Below, one piece after another: positions 45,346 to 54,583 of a stretch of DNA of 64,000 bases (position 1 is its first letter; each line of letters starts with the position of its first letter). The stretch lies in the NCBI GenBank assembly GCA_023416695.1, contig JAEZGY010000030.1:1-64000 (forward strand), given 5' to 3'. This DNA is from Bacillota bacterium. GTDB taxonomy: Bacteria > Bacillota > Clostridia > Lachnospirales > Lachnospiraceae. The notes under the pieces are model-generated. The model was not told the origin of the DNA. It made no database searches and saw only the letters and a program-made list of their open reading frames with translations. A program made the position numbers and the translations under genes.

Positions 45346-46736
45346 TGCTAAAATATACACCAAAAGAAGTAGTAAAGCGAGAGGCACTTGTTATTAATCC
45401 ATGTAAAACATGTCAACCAGTGGGGGCTTTATACGCAGCATTAGGTGTTCATGGTTGTCTTCCCCATAGTCATGGTTCACAAGGGTGTGTTGCATTTCAC
45501 AGAATGTACTTGACTAGACATTTTAAGGATCCCATTCAAGCATCATCTAGCTCCTTTACTGAAGGTGCCTCAGTATTTGGTGGAGGTTCTAACCTAAGAA
45601 CAGCTGTTAAGAACATTTTTGATTTGTATGATCCAGACATCATTGCAGTACATACCACTTGTCTATCAGAGACCATTGGAGATGACTTAAATGCCTTATT
45701 AATTGATATAAGCCCTACTTTACCAGAAGGAAAATATATCGTTCATGCCAATACACCTAGTTATTGTGGTTCTCATATTACGGGATTTACCAATATGGTG
45801 AATGGGTTTATGAAGTATTTGAGTAAATCAACAGGAGTCTCCAATGGGAAGTTAGCAATCTTCCCAGGTTGGTTAAATCCAGGTGATTATAGAGAGCTGA
45901 AGTCAATAATGAAGCAGATGAGAGTACCCTTTATTATGCTTCCTGATACTGATGGCACAGTAGATACTCCTACAACTGGTGAGTATGTTATGTATGAGCA
46001 AGGGGGCACAACCATTGATGAGATTAAGTCTTTAGGGGATTGTAAGAAATCCCTAGGTATTGGTATGACAGTATCCACTTCTAATGTAGATTTTCTTAAG
46101 AAGCAATGTAAAGTAAAAGGCGATACTATTGCCTGTCCAATTGGAGTTGAAGCAACAGATGCCCTACTATTAAAGCTACAAGAGTTCTCAGCTGAAGCAG
46201 TACCTAAGAGCCTAGAAGAACAGAGAGGACATTTGGTAGATATGATGATTGACACCCATCAATATACTTACGAGAAAAAGGTAGCAATTTATGGAGATCC
46301 TGATTTTGTAATTGGTATGATGTCCCTTAGTTTAGAGTTAGGTATGATTCCAAAGTATTGTATTACAGGGACTCCAAGCCCTACCTTTGAAGAAGAAGGA
46401 AAGGCTCTTCTTACTAAATATGGTGTAACTGAAGAATGCAAGGTGCAAGCTGCTAATCAGTTAAATACTACAACAGACTTATTTCTACTACACCAATGGA
46501 TTAAGAATTCACCAGTTGACTTACTCATTGGGGGAACCCATGGTAAGCACATTGCACGAGCAGAAGATATTCCATTAGTGAGAGCTGGATTTGGTATTAT
46601 TGATCGGTATTGTCATTCCTATTTCCCTATTGTGGGGTATGAAGGAGGAATGAGAATGGTTGAGAAAATTACCAATGCTCTCATGGATTATGAGGATAAT
46701 CATTGTGAAGAAAAGGATATTGAGATGGTTATGTAA
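45345..46736 (+). CDS. nifK: Mo-nitrogenase beta subunit NifK
   Basis: NifK (463 aa) is the beta subunit that completes the P-cluster. Like the C. pasteurianum protein it lacks the long N-terminal extension of proteobacterial NifK. Ligand regions are INPCKTCQPVGA, HGSQGCVAFHR and HTTCLSETIGDD. It overlaps nifD by one base, so synthesis is coupled. No strong terminator follows; a new promoter and hairpin lie before nifE. Confidence 0.96.
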   Translation: MLKYTPKEVVKREALVINPCKTCQPVGALYAALGVHGCLPHSHGSQGCVAFHRMYLTRHFKDPIQASSSSFTEGASVFGGGSNLRTAVKNIFDLYDPDIIAVHTTCLSETIGDDLNALLIDISPTLPEGKYIVHANTPSYCGSHITGFTNMVNGFMKYLSKSTGVSNGKLAIFPGWLNPGDYRELKSIMKQMRVPFIMLPDTDGTVDTPTTGEYVMYEQGGTTIDEIKSLGDCKKSLGIGMTVSTSNVDFLKKQCKVKGDTIACPIGVEATDALLLKLQEFSAEAVPKSLEEQRGHLVDMMIDTHQYTYEKKVAIYGDPDFVIGMMSLSLELGMIPKYCITGTPSPTFEEEGKALLTKYGVTEECKVQAANQLNTTTDLFLLHQWIKNSPVDLLIGGTHGKHIARAEDIPLVRAGFGIIDRYCHSYFPIVGYEGGMRMVEKITNALMDYEDNHCEEKDIEMVM

Positions 46737-46831
46737 TATACTTTTAGTTGGAAACGTCCCTTAGAAAAAGTTTCATAGATTATTTGAATGACTACCATAG
46801 ATAGAAACAATAGGTTTTGTCATAAAAATCA

Positions 46832-46860
46832 TTGACGAAGATATTAATTAGGGATATTAT
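46832..46860 (+). promoter_or_regulatory. Promoter upstream of nifE
   Basis: TTGACG and TATTAT separated by 17 bases, 101 bp before the nifE start. It gives the cofactor-assembly genes their own transcription start. Confidence 0.7.
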
Positions 46861-46874
46861 TACTTAAATTCATA

Positions 46875-46917
46875 GCGGGGGTAAAGACGACACCGTCTTT
46901 TTACCCTCGCTTTCTGT
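46875..46917 (+). terminator. Leader terminator-like hairpin before nifE
   Basis: GCGGGGGTAAAGACG pairs with CGTCTTTTTACCCTCGC (one G-T pair, a two-base bulge), followed by TTTCTG. It starts only about 8 bases after the predicted transcript start. It could end read-through from nifK, attenuate nifE, or both. Confidence 0.7.
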
Positions 46918-46960
46918 ATTTAAGAAGCAATTGAAATTTGATATAGATAGGGGTAATGAA

Positions 46961-48325
46961 ATGGGAAATAAACATGAGCATTATGTCTTAGAGGAGAGAA
47001 AACAGTTTATCATATTTAAAAATAATGGTGGATGCAGTGAAAATGGAATTATGTGTGATTCTGCTTCTGTATCTGGAGCGGTTAGTCAACGAGCATGCGT
47101 GTACTGCGGGGCAAGGGTTGTTCTCAATCCAATTACAGATGCCTATCATATCGTTCATGGGCCAATAGGGTGTTCTATCTATACTTGGGATATCAGAGGA
47201 AGTTTAACAAGTGACAGTGACTTGTATCGTAACAGCTTTTGTACAGACCTAAGAGAGACAGATATTATTTTTGGTGGAGAGAAGAAGTTAATAGCAGCTA
47301 TTGAAGAATTAGTAAATGTTCAAGATGCAAAACTAATCTTTGTTTATGCTACTTGTATTGTAGGAGTCATAGGAGATGATATAGAAGCTGTATGTAACAA
47401 TATGGCAAAGAAACATGGAATTCAGGTGATTCCAGTAAAATCCCCAGGTTTTTCAGGCAATAAGTCAACAGGGTATAAAATGGCTTGTAATGCAATTATG
47501 CAGCTCATTACTCCATATAAAACAGAGCAAAAGGTGCAGGGAGTTAATATTCTAGGAGACTTCAATTTAGCTGGAGAGATGTGGATTATTAAAAATTATC
47601 TAGATAGGATAGGTATAAAGGTGGTATCTACCTTTACTGGGGACACTAGCTACAAGAATATGCTAGAGGCTAAGAAAGCCATATTAAACATCGTCCAATG
47701 TGCAGGTTCTTCCGTGTATTTAGCCAATCGTATGGAAGAGGAGTTTCAGATTCCCTTCATTAAAGTTAGTTTTTTTGGTGTTGAGGATACCTCTAGCTCT
47801 TTAGTAAGAATTGCAGAGGCGTTAAAGGATGAAGAAGCGAAGCAGAAAGCAATAGCATTTTGCAAAGAGGAAGCAGATAAATTAGAGGATTTTCTTCATC
47901 AATACCGTAGGAATCTCTGTGGTAAGAAGGTAGCAATCTACGTTGGTGGTGGATTCAAAGCGATTTCTTTAATAAGACAGTTTAATTTTATGGGGATGAA
48001 AACAGTCATTGTAGGTACTCAGACTGGGAAAAAAGAGGATTATGAGATGATGGAGCAGTTAGTAGACTCCGATACCGTAATTCTGGATGATGCAAATCCT
48101 GCAGAGCTTGAGACCTTTATGAAACAAAAAGGTGCTGATATCTTAGTAGGTGGAGTAAAGGAAAGGCCTTTAGCTTATAAATTAGGAATTGCTTTTTGTG
48201 ATCATAATCACGAGAGAAGGCATCCACTGGCAGGATTTGAAGGTGTTTATAATTTTACTAGAGAGATTAACCAGAGTCTGAATAATCCGGTTTGGCAGTA
48301 TATAAGAGAGGAGGAATTCCTATGA
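46961..48325 (+). CDS. nifE: FeMo-cofactor scaffold protein NifE
   Basis: NifE and NifN form the scaffold on which the L-cluster matures to FeMo-co. The 454-aa protein is NifD-like with cluster cysteines in RACVYCGARVV, HGPIGC and YATC. The hallmark NifE motif SPGFSGNKSTGYK is present. The start at 46961 follows AGGGG; an in-frame TTG at 46931 is unlikely. Its stop overlaps the next start (ATGA), coupling it to nifN-B. Confidence 0.94.
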   Translation: MGNKHEHYVLEERKQFIIFKNNGGCSENGIMCDSASVSGAVSQRACVYCGARVVLNPITDAYHIVHGPIGCSIYTWDIRGSLTSDSDLYRNSFCTDLRETDIIFGGEKKLIAAIEELVNVQDAKLIFVYATCIVGVIGDDIEAVCNNMAKKHGIQVIPVKSPGFSGNKSTGYKMACNAIMQLITPYKTEQKVQGVNILGDFNLAGEMWIIKNYLDRIGIKVVSTFTGDTSYKNMLEAKKAILNIVQCAGSSVYLANRMEEEFQIPFIKVSFFGVEDTSSSLVRIAEALKDEEAKQKAIAFCKEEADKLEDFLHQYRRNLCGKKVAIYVGGGFKAISLIRQFNFMGMKTVIVGTQTGKKEDYEMMEQLVDSDTVILDDANPAELETFMKQKGADILVGGVKERPLAYKLGIAFCDHNHERRHPLAGFEGVYNFTREINQSLNNPVWQYIREEEFL

Positions 48326-50916
48326 AGACAGAGGTAAGACCGTTAGTTAATTTGAATGTAAACCCATGCAAAATGTGTATGCCAATGGGAGCAATGACAG
48401 CGTTTTATGGAATTAAGAACTGCGTCTCCATCTTACATGGCTCCCAAGGTTGTAGTACTTACATAAGGCGTCATATGGCAACTCATTATAATGAGCCTGT
48501 GGATATTGCCTCCTCCTCTTTGACGGAAGAAGGTACAGTATACGGTGGAGAAGAAAATCTAAAAAAAGGGTTAAACAACTTAATTGAACTATACCATCCA
48601 CAAGTAGTTGGGGTTGCAACCACTTGCTTAGCTGAGACTATTGGTGAGGATATTCAAAGAATCATTGAGAACTTTTATATAGAGAACCCAGATAAGAGGG
48701 ATGTAACGATTATAGCAACACATTCAGCTGGTTATGGCGGGACACAATTTGAAGGATACTTTGAAGCACTTGTCTCTATTGTATCTAACGTTGAGATGGA
48801 TACTACTAAAAATAATAAAGTAAATATCATTTTCTCATACATGAGTCCAGCAGATATCCGTACCCTAAAGGAGATATGTGAAGCCTTTGAACTAGAGGTT
48901 ATCCTTTTGCCGGATTTATCTGATAGTCTAGATGGGGGTTATAAAGCTCACTATAGTAGGTTACCAGAAGGTGGTACAGAGCTTAGTGATATCAAGAAAA
49001 TGGCAGGTGCTAGGGCAACGATTGAGATTAGTAATGTAGACCATATGACGTCACCAGGAAAGCTGTTGTTAAGCCAATATGGAGTTCCTTATACGAGAAT
49101 TGATATGCCAGTAGGACTGAAAGGAAATGATATCTTACTTAAGGAATTAAGTAAGATCAGTGGCAAACCAATTCCTACAAAGTATTTAGAGCAAAGAGGA
49201 CGTTATATGGATGCTATGATTGATAGTCATAAGTATAATGCAGAGGCTAGGGCGGTTGTTTTTGGAGAGCCTGATTTTATTCTTTCAGTTGTTTCATTAT
49301 GTAAGGAGAATGGAATTATGCCTATGGTAACTGCAACCGGCTCTGTATTCCCTAAACTTAAGGGACTTATACAATCTGATCTAGAAGAAATAGCACATAG
49401 ATATTATATAGATGATTTTCTCATAAAAGAGGATGTGGATTTTAAAGACATTGAGGTGGCAGCTTTAACGTACGGATGTAATGTGATGATTGGAAACTCA
49501 GATGGTAGGCGTATTGAAGAAAGCCTTAAGATACCATTGGTGAGAAGAGGGTTTCCAATTCATGACCGGGTTGGCGGACAAAGGCTTAGAATGATTGGGT
49601 ATGAAGGGTCTTTGACTTTATTAGACGAAATCTCTAATGCTGTGCTGTCAAGAAAAGAAGAGAGTTTTAGGAAAGTTCTTTTCGATACCTACTATAAGAA
49701 GGAGAGTGTAGAGAAAACCATAGAGGAGAAAACTGCTACGCACCCTTGCTATAATTGTGCTAGCCATCAATATGCAAGAATGCATCTTCCTATTGCACCT
49801 AGGTGTAATGTACAGTGTAACTATTGTGTTCGAAAGTTCGATTGTCCCAATGAAAGTAGACCTGGTGTAACAACAAAAGTATTAACTCCAGAAGAAGCGT
49901 TTGAGAAGTATAAGAAAGTAAAAGAGAAAATTCCAAATCTTACAGTAGTAGGAATTGCAGGACCTGGAGATGCTTTAGCAAACTTTGATGAAACAAAAAG
50001 AACGTTGGAATTAATAAGGGATTACGACTCAGAAGTAACTTTTTGCTTATCTACTAATGGTTTATTGCTTCCAACCTATGGGGAAGAATTAGTTCATCTT
50101 GGAGTATCCCATGTAACCGTCACTGTGAATGCCGTTGACCCTAAAATCGGTGGAATGATCTATAAATATATCAATTTTATGGGAACGAGGTATGAAGGGG
50201 AGAGTGCAGGTGCTATTTTACTTTCCAATCAACTCAGTGGACTTAGGTTTCTTGTTTCAAAGGGAATTATCTGCAAGGTGAATATTGTAGCGCTAAAAGG
50301 AATCAACGATACACATATTCCTGATATTGTGAAGAAGATGAAGGAAATTGGGGTATATATTACAAATATCATGCCAATGCTTCCTGTTATAGGTAGTGCA
50401 TTTGAACATATGTCTTCTCTTAGTAATAAGGAGATTGAGAAGTTAAGAAAGGATTGTGGTCTTATTCTGAAACAGATGACACATTGTAAGCAATGTCGAG
50501 CAGATGCCATTGGTACATTAGACAATGATCTTAGTCTTAACTATCGTGGTTATCAAGCTGAAGTAAGGGAGATGAAGAAAGGTGTTTATCGCTTTGCCGC
50601 TGCTAGTAAAAGTGGTATGCTCATCGATCAACATTTTGGTCAGGTAAAGGAATGGTATATCTATGAGTATAAGAATAACACTGCTTGTTATATAGAAAAA
50701 CGTAAGGTGAAAGAATATTGTGAAGGTGTGGACTACTGTGGAGATAAAGAGGATAAAATCAAAGCCATCCTCTCAGCTGTAGCAGATTGTAAAGGGGTAA
50801 TAGTAATGAGAATCGGAGAATCCCCAAAAAAACAGCTTGAGAAACAGAATATTGCTGTCATAGTAACCTACGACCGAATCGAGGATGCTATAGTAAAGGC
50901 AGCAAGTAGTGTGTAA
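48322..50916 (+). CDS. nifN-nifB: NifN-NifB fusion protein
   Basis: An 864-aa fusion of two cofactor-assembly proteins. NifN (about residues 1-435) is NifK-like and pairs with NifE. NifB (about 470-864) is the radical-SAM enzyme that makes NifB-co, the carbide-holding precursor. Its SAM-cluster motif is CX3CX2C at C495, C499 and C502, and the K1/K2-cluster cysteine region starts at HPCYNCASH (474-482). The C-terminal 110 residues are a NifX/NafY-like cofactor-binding domain. The same fusion is known in C. pasteurianum. It allows direct hand-off of NifB-co to NifEN. RBS GGAGGAA. Confidence 0.95.
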   Translation: MKTEVRPLVNLNVNPCKMCMPMGAMTAFYGIKNCVSILHGSQGCSTYIRRHMATHYNEPVDIASSSLTEEGTVYGGEENLKKGLNNLIELYHPQVVGVATTCLAETIGEDIQRIIENFYIENPDKRDVTIIATHSAGYGGTQFEGYFEALVSIVSNVEMDTTKNNKVNIIFSYMSPADIRTLKEICEAFELEVILLPDLSDSLDGGYKAHYSRLPEGGTELSDIKKMAGARATIEISNVDHMTSPGKLLLSQYGVPYTRIDMPVGLKGNDILLKELSKISGKPIPTKYLEQRGRYMDAMIDSHKYNAEARAVVFGEPDFILSVVSLCKENGIMPMVTATGSVFPKLKGLIQSDLEEIAHRYYIDDFLIKEDVDFKDIEVAALTYGCNVMIGNSDGRRIEESLKIPLVRRGFPIHDRVGGQRLRMIGYEGSLTLLDEISNAVLSRKEESFRKVLFDTYYKKESVEKTIEEKTATHPCYNCASHQYARMHLPIAPRCNVQCNYCVRKFDCPNESRPGVTTKVLTPEEAFEKYKKVKEKIPNLTVVGIAGPGDALANFDETKRTLELIRDYDSEVTFCLSTNGLLLPTYGEELVHLGVSHVTVTVNAVDPKIGGMIYKYINFMGTRYEGESAGAILLSNQLSGLRFLVSKGIICKVNIVALKGINDTHIPDIVKKMKEIGVYITNIMPMLPVIGSAFEHMSSLSNKEIEKLRKDCGLILKQMTHCKQCRADAIGTLDNDLSLNYRGYQAEVREMKKGVYRFAAASKSGMLIDQHFGQVKEWYIYEYKNNTACYIEKRKVKEYCEGVDYCGDKEDKIKAILSAVADCKGVIVMRIGESPKKQLEKQNIAVIVTYDRIEDAIVKAASSV

Positions 50917-50948
50917 ATCTAGAACATATAAAGAAAGGAGAGAATTAT

Positions 50949-51257
50949 ATGGTTCAACCAAAATATCATGTATTTATCTGTACCAGTTGCACAATCACTG
51001 GTCAGCAAAGAGGATTTTGTTATAACAACAAATCGGTAGACATTTTAAGAAAGTTTATGGAGGAAATCAATGAGAGGGAGTTATCTGGCGAGGTCATTTT
51101 AAGTAACACTGGTTGTTTTGGAATCTGTGATAAGGGTCCAATTGTCGTTGTATATCCAGAAGGTGTATGGTATGGTCACTTAACCATAGGGGATGTTGAA
51201 CGAATCTGTGAGGAGCATTTTGAGGGAGGGACACCAGTCGTCGATTTGATGATTTAA
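50949..51257 (+). CDS. Thioredoxin-like [2Fe-2S] ferredoxin
   Basis: This 102-aa protein matches the C. pasteurianum [2Fe-2S] ferredoxin that interacts with its MoFe protein. All five cysteines (C11, C14, C24, C56, C60) sit at the same positions, where C11, C24, C56 and C60 bind the cluster. GPIVVVYPEGVWYG is nearly identical in the family. It folds like thioredoxin and dimerises. Coding within the nif run supports a role as a nitrogenase-linked electron carrier. AAAGGAG RBS. Confidence 0.93.
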   Translation: MVQPKYHVFICTSCTITGQQRGFCYNNKSVDILRKFMEEINERELSGEVILSNTGCFGICDKGPIVVVYPEGVWYGHLTIGDVERICEEHFEGGTPVVDLMI

Positions 51258-51307
51258 GTGATAGGAATTGGTTAATGTGATAGATAGGAAGACAGGAAGG
51301 TGATAGC

Positions 51308-52261
51308 TTGCTTATAATTGATGCTACTTTATGTATGTTAGATTCTATTATTCCTACAAGCAAACAAGTAAAAGAGTGGATTTGCTTAATGGGAGCTTGT
51401 GGTATTACTGATTTTATGGTTTCTAAAAAATTATATCCAATGATTGAAACTGTAAATGAACCAGGTGCTGTGTATTATATGGAAGTGGATTCCCTAGATG
51501 ATCGTAGAAGATATAACAGGATAACGTATTTCATGCAGTCTAAAAAAGTGCAGGAAAACACCATAACTATGATACAAATGAATGATAGTAGGGAAATTGT
51601 ACATCTTAAGAAGTATGCAAGTGCCAAAGCTATTGCCCTTAACGGACTAGACGATTTCATGTGTTATGATTTTATGGCTTCCTTAAAAGAGATTTTTGCC
51701 ATCTTTGATAGGAAGAACATCTACTTTTCACCTGAGAATGGAAATGAGTGTGCTACTGCGGAGGCTGTAATGTTTATGAAGGCAGGTGGTAAGAAAGTCA
51801 TTACTGCATTTGCTGGCATTGGCAGTAAAGCGGCAACAGAACAGGTAATGCTAGCTCTTCATTTGAATAATCGTTACAAGGTCAATCAGGATTTTTCTAG
51901 ATTGCCAGAGCTTAAGCGACTTTACGAAAGGATAACAGGGGAGAAGATACCAGATAAGATGCCTGTCATTGGTGACAACATTTTTATGGTGGAGTCAGGA
52001 ATTCATGTGGATGGCATACGCAAATTAGCTACAAATTATGAAACCTATCCACCAGAGCTGGTAGGGCAAAAACGAAAAATTGTATTAGGAAAACAGTCCG
52101 GTCTTAGCTCCATCAAATTCAAATTAGAGGAATTAGGGTATGAGGAATTAGATGTAAACATTTGTTGCAAGATTTTACAAGAGGTGAAAAACGAGAGTAA
52201 CCGTTTGTGTAAGAGTATAAGTGATGAAGAATTAATGAGAATTATTGAGGGATGCCTATGA
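51308..52261 (+). CDS. nifV-omega: Homocitrate synthase omega subunit NifV(omega)
   Basis: Homocitrate is the organic ligand of FeMo-co. In clostridia NifV is split, and this 317-aa chain carries the C-terminal part: FAGIGSKAATEQVMLAL, then GDNIFMVESGIHVDGI and GQKRKIVLGKQSGL. Its own N-terminal half is a decayed TIM barrel: the catalytic D-T-T-L-R-D-G-E motif reads DATLCML, so it has lost the catalytic Arg and Asp. It starts with TTG after AGGAAGG, 50 bp past the ferredoxin gene. The end overlaps nifV-alpha. Confidence 0.9.
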   Translation: MLIIDATLCMLDSIIPTSKQVKEWICLMGACGITDFMVSKKLYPMIETVNEPGAVYYMEVDSLDDRRRYNRITYFMQSKKVQENTITMIQMNDSREIVHLKKYASAKAIALNGLDDFMCYDFMASLKEIFAIFDRKNIYFSPENGNECATAEAVMFMKAGGKKVITAFAGIGSKAATEQVMLALHLNNRYKVNQDFSRLPELKRLYERITGEKIPDKMPVIGDNIFMVESGIHVDGIRKLATNYETYPPELVGQKRKIVLGKQSGLSSIKFKLEELGYEELDVNICCKILQEVKNESNRLCKSISDEELMRIIEGCL

Positions 52262-53067
52262 AGGTAAGTAAAAAAATTGTGGATACTACATTAAGGGATG
52301 GAGAGCAATGCCCTGGTATTATATTTTCTCCTGAAGAAAAGATACATCTTGCTTTACTGCTAGATGCATTGGGTGTATACGAAATTGAAGCTGCCTGCAT
52401 GGATATACATAATAAGGATTTGAAGTTTATTAATATAATTATGGAACAGAAAAAGCAGGCAAAAGTGTCATTATGGTGTCGTATGCGACAGGAGGATGTC
52501 AATGCAGCATGTATTCTTGGACCTGATCTAATTCATATTGGAGTTCCTGTATCCTATGTACAGATATATACAAAATTAAAGAAAAATAAAGTGTGGGTAC
52601 AACGAGAAATACAGAGCTGCATCGAGATTGCCAATCATTATAATATACCAGTTACAGTAGGACTGGAAGATTCTGCAAGAGCAGATATAGGGTTTATCTT
52701 GACTTTAATTAGGCAACTATATCTCCTTGGGGTTCGTACTGTTCGAGTAGCTGATACGGTTGGAACATTAACTCCAGATCGGGGAGAAGAAATTGTGAGA
52801 TTGATACATGGAGCCATTCAGGAATTAGAAATTGAAATACACGAACATAATGATCTTGGAATGGCAGTTGCAAACTCTATTGTAATGGCAAATGCAGGTG
52901 GCAATCTTATTGACTGTACCTTACTAGGTATTGGAGAGCGTGTAGGTAACTGTAGCTTATATGACTTTATACATGCGTCAGAGAGAATCTTTGACTGTGG
53001 AATTGATAAAAAGAAAATTAGAGGAGCAGAGGAAGAGTTAATTAAGATTATAAGGAAGGCTTGGTGA
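52258..53067 (+). CDS. nifV-alpha: Homocitrate synthase alpha subunit NifV(alpha)
   Basis: The catalytic half (269 aa). The TIM barrel has DTTLRDGEQCPG at the N-terminus and EHNDLGMAVANS for the metal and substrate. It lacks the C-terminal domain, which the omega chain supplies. It should condense acetyl-CoA with 2-oxoglutarate. The ATG at 52258 overlaps the omega stop (ATGA), with GAGGGA 6 bases upstream. Confidence 0.92.
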   Translation: MKVSKKIVDTTLRDGEQCPGIIFSPEEKIHLALLLDALGVYEIEAACMDIHNKDLKFINIIMEQKKQAKVSLWCRMRQEDVNAACILGPDLIHIGVPVSYVQIYTKLKKNKVWVQREIQSCIEIANHYNIPVTVGLEDSARADIGFILTLIRQLYLLGVRTVRVADTVGTLTPDRGEEIVRLIHGAIQELEIEIHEHNDLGMAVANSIVMANAGGNLIDCTLLGIGERVGNCSLYDFIHASERIFDCGIDKKKIRGAEEELIKIIRKAW

Positions 53068-53072
53068 GCAGT

Positions 53073-54566
53073 ATGCGATTTGTAGTACTTGTGAATGAAG
53101 CAAATGATATTACAGACTTTTTTAACGTTCATAAACTTGCTATCTATGAGAAAAAAGCAACTTGGGAGCTTGTTGAATATTGTAAAATCCATAAGGATAA
53201 GGTTCAAATACGCACAAATATAGAAAAGCTGACCAATGAAATATGCTCGATTATGAAAGAGAAGGGGTCGGATATGCTAATTGGTTCAATTATTGTTGGA
53301 TTTCCGTATTATAAGTTTTGTGCCAATGGAATTATAGTATGTGAATTAGACCAGATTTCTCAACAAGCTTTTCAATCCATTCATCAAGATTTTTATGAGA
53401 GGCAGGTACAAGAAACAGTAGAGAATGTGCCACCTTACCCTGTTTGTGCTCACGGTGAGGGTTTTTATACATTTGATTTTGATAAGGCTATGGATGTACA
53501 TAAAGAACTTAGCTCTAAGAAGATGTTAATCCCGTTTTTACAGAAAGGTTCTTTTAAGACGTTATCTATTCTTTGTTCTCATATTATGCCTTGGCTTGAG
53601 TACTACGTAGAAACACACAATTTAAAGATGTACTCCAAAAGGGAAGGTGGACGATATTTGATTACTATTGTAAATGGAGCAATCGAGGTTGGTTGTAATC
53701 GATTTATACCAAAATATTCACCTCTTGATACAAGATCACGTGATATAACATCGGTGGAATATTATCCTAGTGGGCAGCTAAAATCCATTTATCTTGAAAG
53801 AGTTCATAAAGTAAAGGTAGCATCCGGTGTTATAAATGCAGAGTATGTAACCTTTTATAAAGATGGATCCATTCATAGAGTATTTCCTGTGTTTGGTAAG
53901 ATTAGTGGTTACTGGTCCGAAGCAGAAGAAAAAGAGTTGCTTCAGGAAAGTACAATTTCTGTCAGAGGACAATCATTTACTGGTTTGTTTTCGTGTTTAT
54001 GTTTCTATCCCTCTGGTGAGGTGAAAAGTTTAACCATATGGCCTGGAGAATCTATTTTCATTACCTTTAGGAAGAGAAAAGTTGAGGTTCGAAATGGAAT
54101 ATCCTTTTATAATGATGGGGCGATTAAATCCTTTGAACCAAAGAAACCACTACTGATACAACATGTTACAGGAAGCTATGTTGCATTTGATCCATTGGCA
54201 AATGGAATTTCTGGAGATTATACTTCCTTAACTCTTTACCCAGATGGTGAAGTTAAGAGTCTGAAGACGATATTGACAGGGATTAATTACTCTCCATTAG
54301 ATAGTATGGAAGGTGAAACACAACAAGTACTGCTTAAAAAGCTACAACCACAATTAGTGATGAGTCCATATGATTTAAATGAACAGATCTTAATACCTAT
54401 GAAGATTGAATTCTTTAGCGATAAGATTTGCATTACGGATAGTTTTAATCAAAGTCATATGCTGTTCATGCAACAAGTAAGAAAAACATATCAAGTAAAA
54501 GGCAATATTAAATACATGACCGGTGGAGATTGTAATACTTGTAAGCAATGTTTAAAAGGTCAATGA
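53073..54566 (+). CDS. AnfO-like domain fused to YPSG-type repeats
   Basis: A 497-aa protein of a type I do not know. Residues 1-120 resemble the AnfO family of nitrogenase accessory proteins (MRFVVLVNEANDITDFF, LAIYEKK.TWELVEY, a PYYKF segment). Residues about 228-395 hold five repeats of the form [Y/F/L]-Y-x-[SD]-G-x-[ILV]-[KH]-[SR]: YYPSGQLKS, FYKDGSIHR, FYPSGEVKS, FYNDGAIKS, LYPDGEVKS. This is the MORN/YwqK type beta repeat. The end has CNTCKQC, a possible metal site. The start at 53073 uses GGTGAG. It lies between nifV-alpha and two more accessory genes in one run. A role in nitrogenase assembly is inferred; the biochemical function is unknown. Confidence 0.72.
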   Translation: MRFVVLVNEANDITDFFNVHKLAIYEKKATWELVEYCKIHKDKVQIRTNIEKLTNEICSIMKEKGSDMLIGSIIVGFPYYKFCANGIIVCELDQISQQAFQSIHQDFYERQVQETVENVPPYPVCAHGEGFYTFDFDKAMDVHKELSSKKMLIPFLQKGSFKTLSILCSHIMPWLEYYVETHNLKMYSKREGGRYLITIVNGAIEVGCNRFIPKYSPLDTRSRDITSVEYYPSGQLKSIYLERVHKVKVASGVINAEYVTFYKDGSIHRVFPVFGKISGYWSEAEEKELLQESTISVRGQSFTGLFSCLCFYPSGEVKSLTIWPGESIFITFRKRKVEVRNGISFYNDGAIKSFEPKKPLLIQHVTGSYVAFDPLANGISGDYTSLTLYPDGEVKSLKTILTGINYSPLDSMEGETQQVLLKKLQPQLVMSPYDLNEQILIPMKIEFFSDKICITDSFNQSHMLFMQQVRKTYQVKGNIKYMTGGDCNTCKQCLKGQ

Positions 54567-54583
54567 TAACTGGAGGGGGAAGA

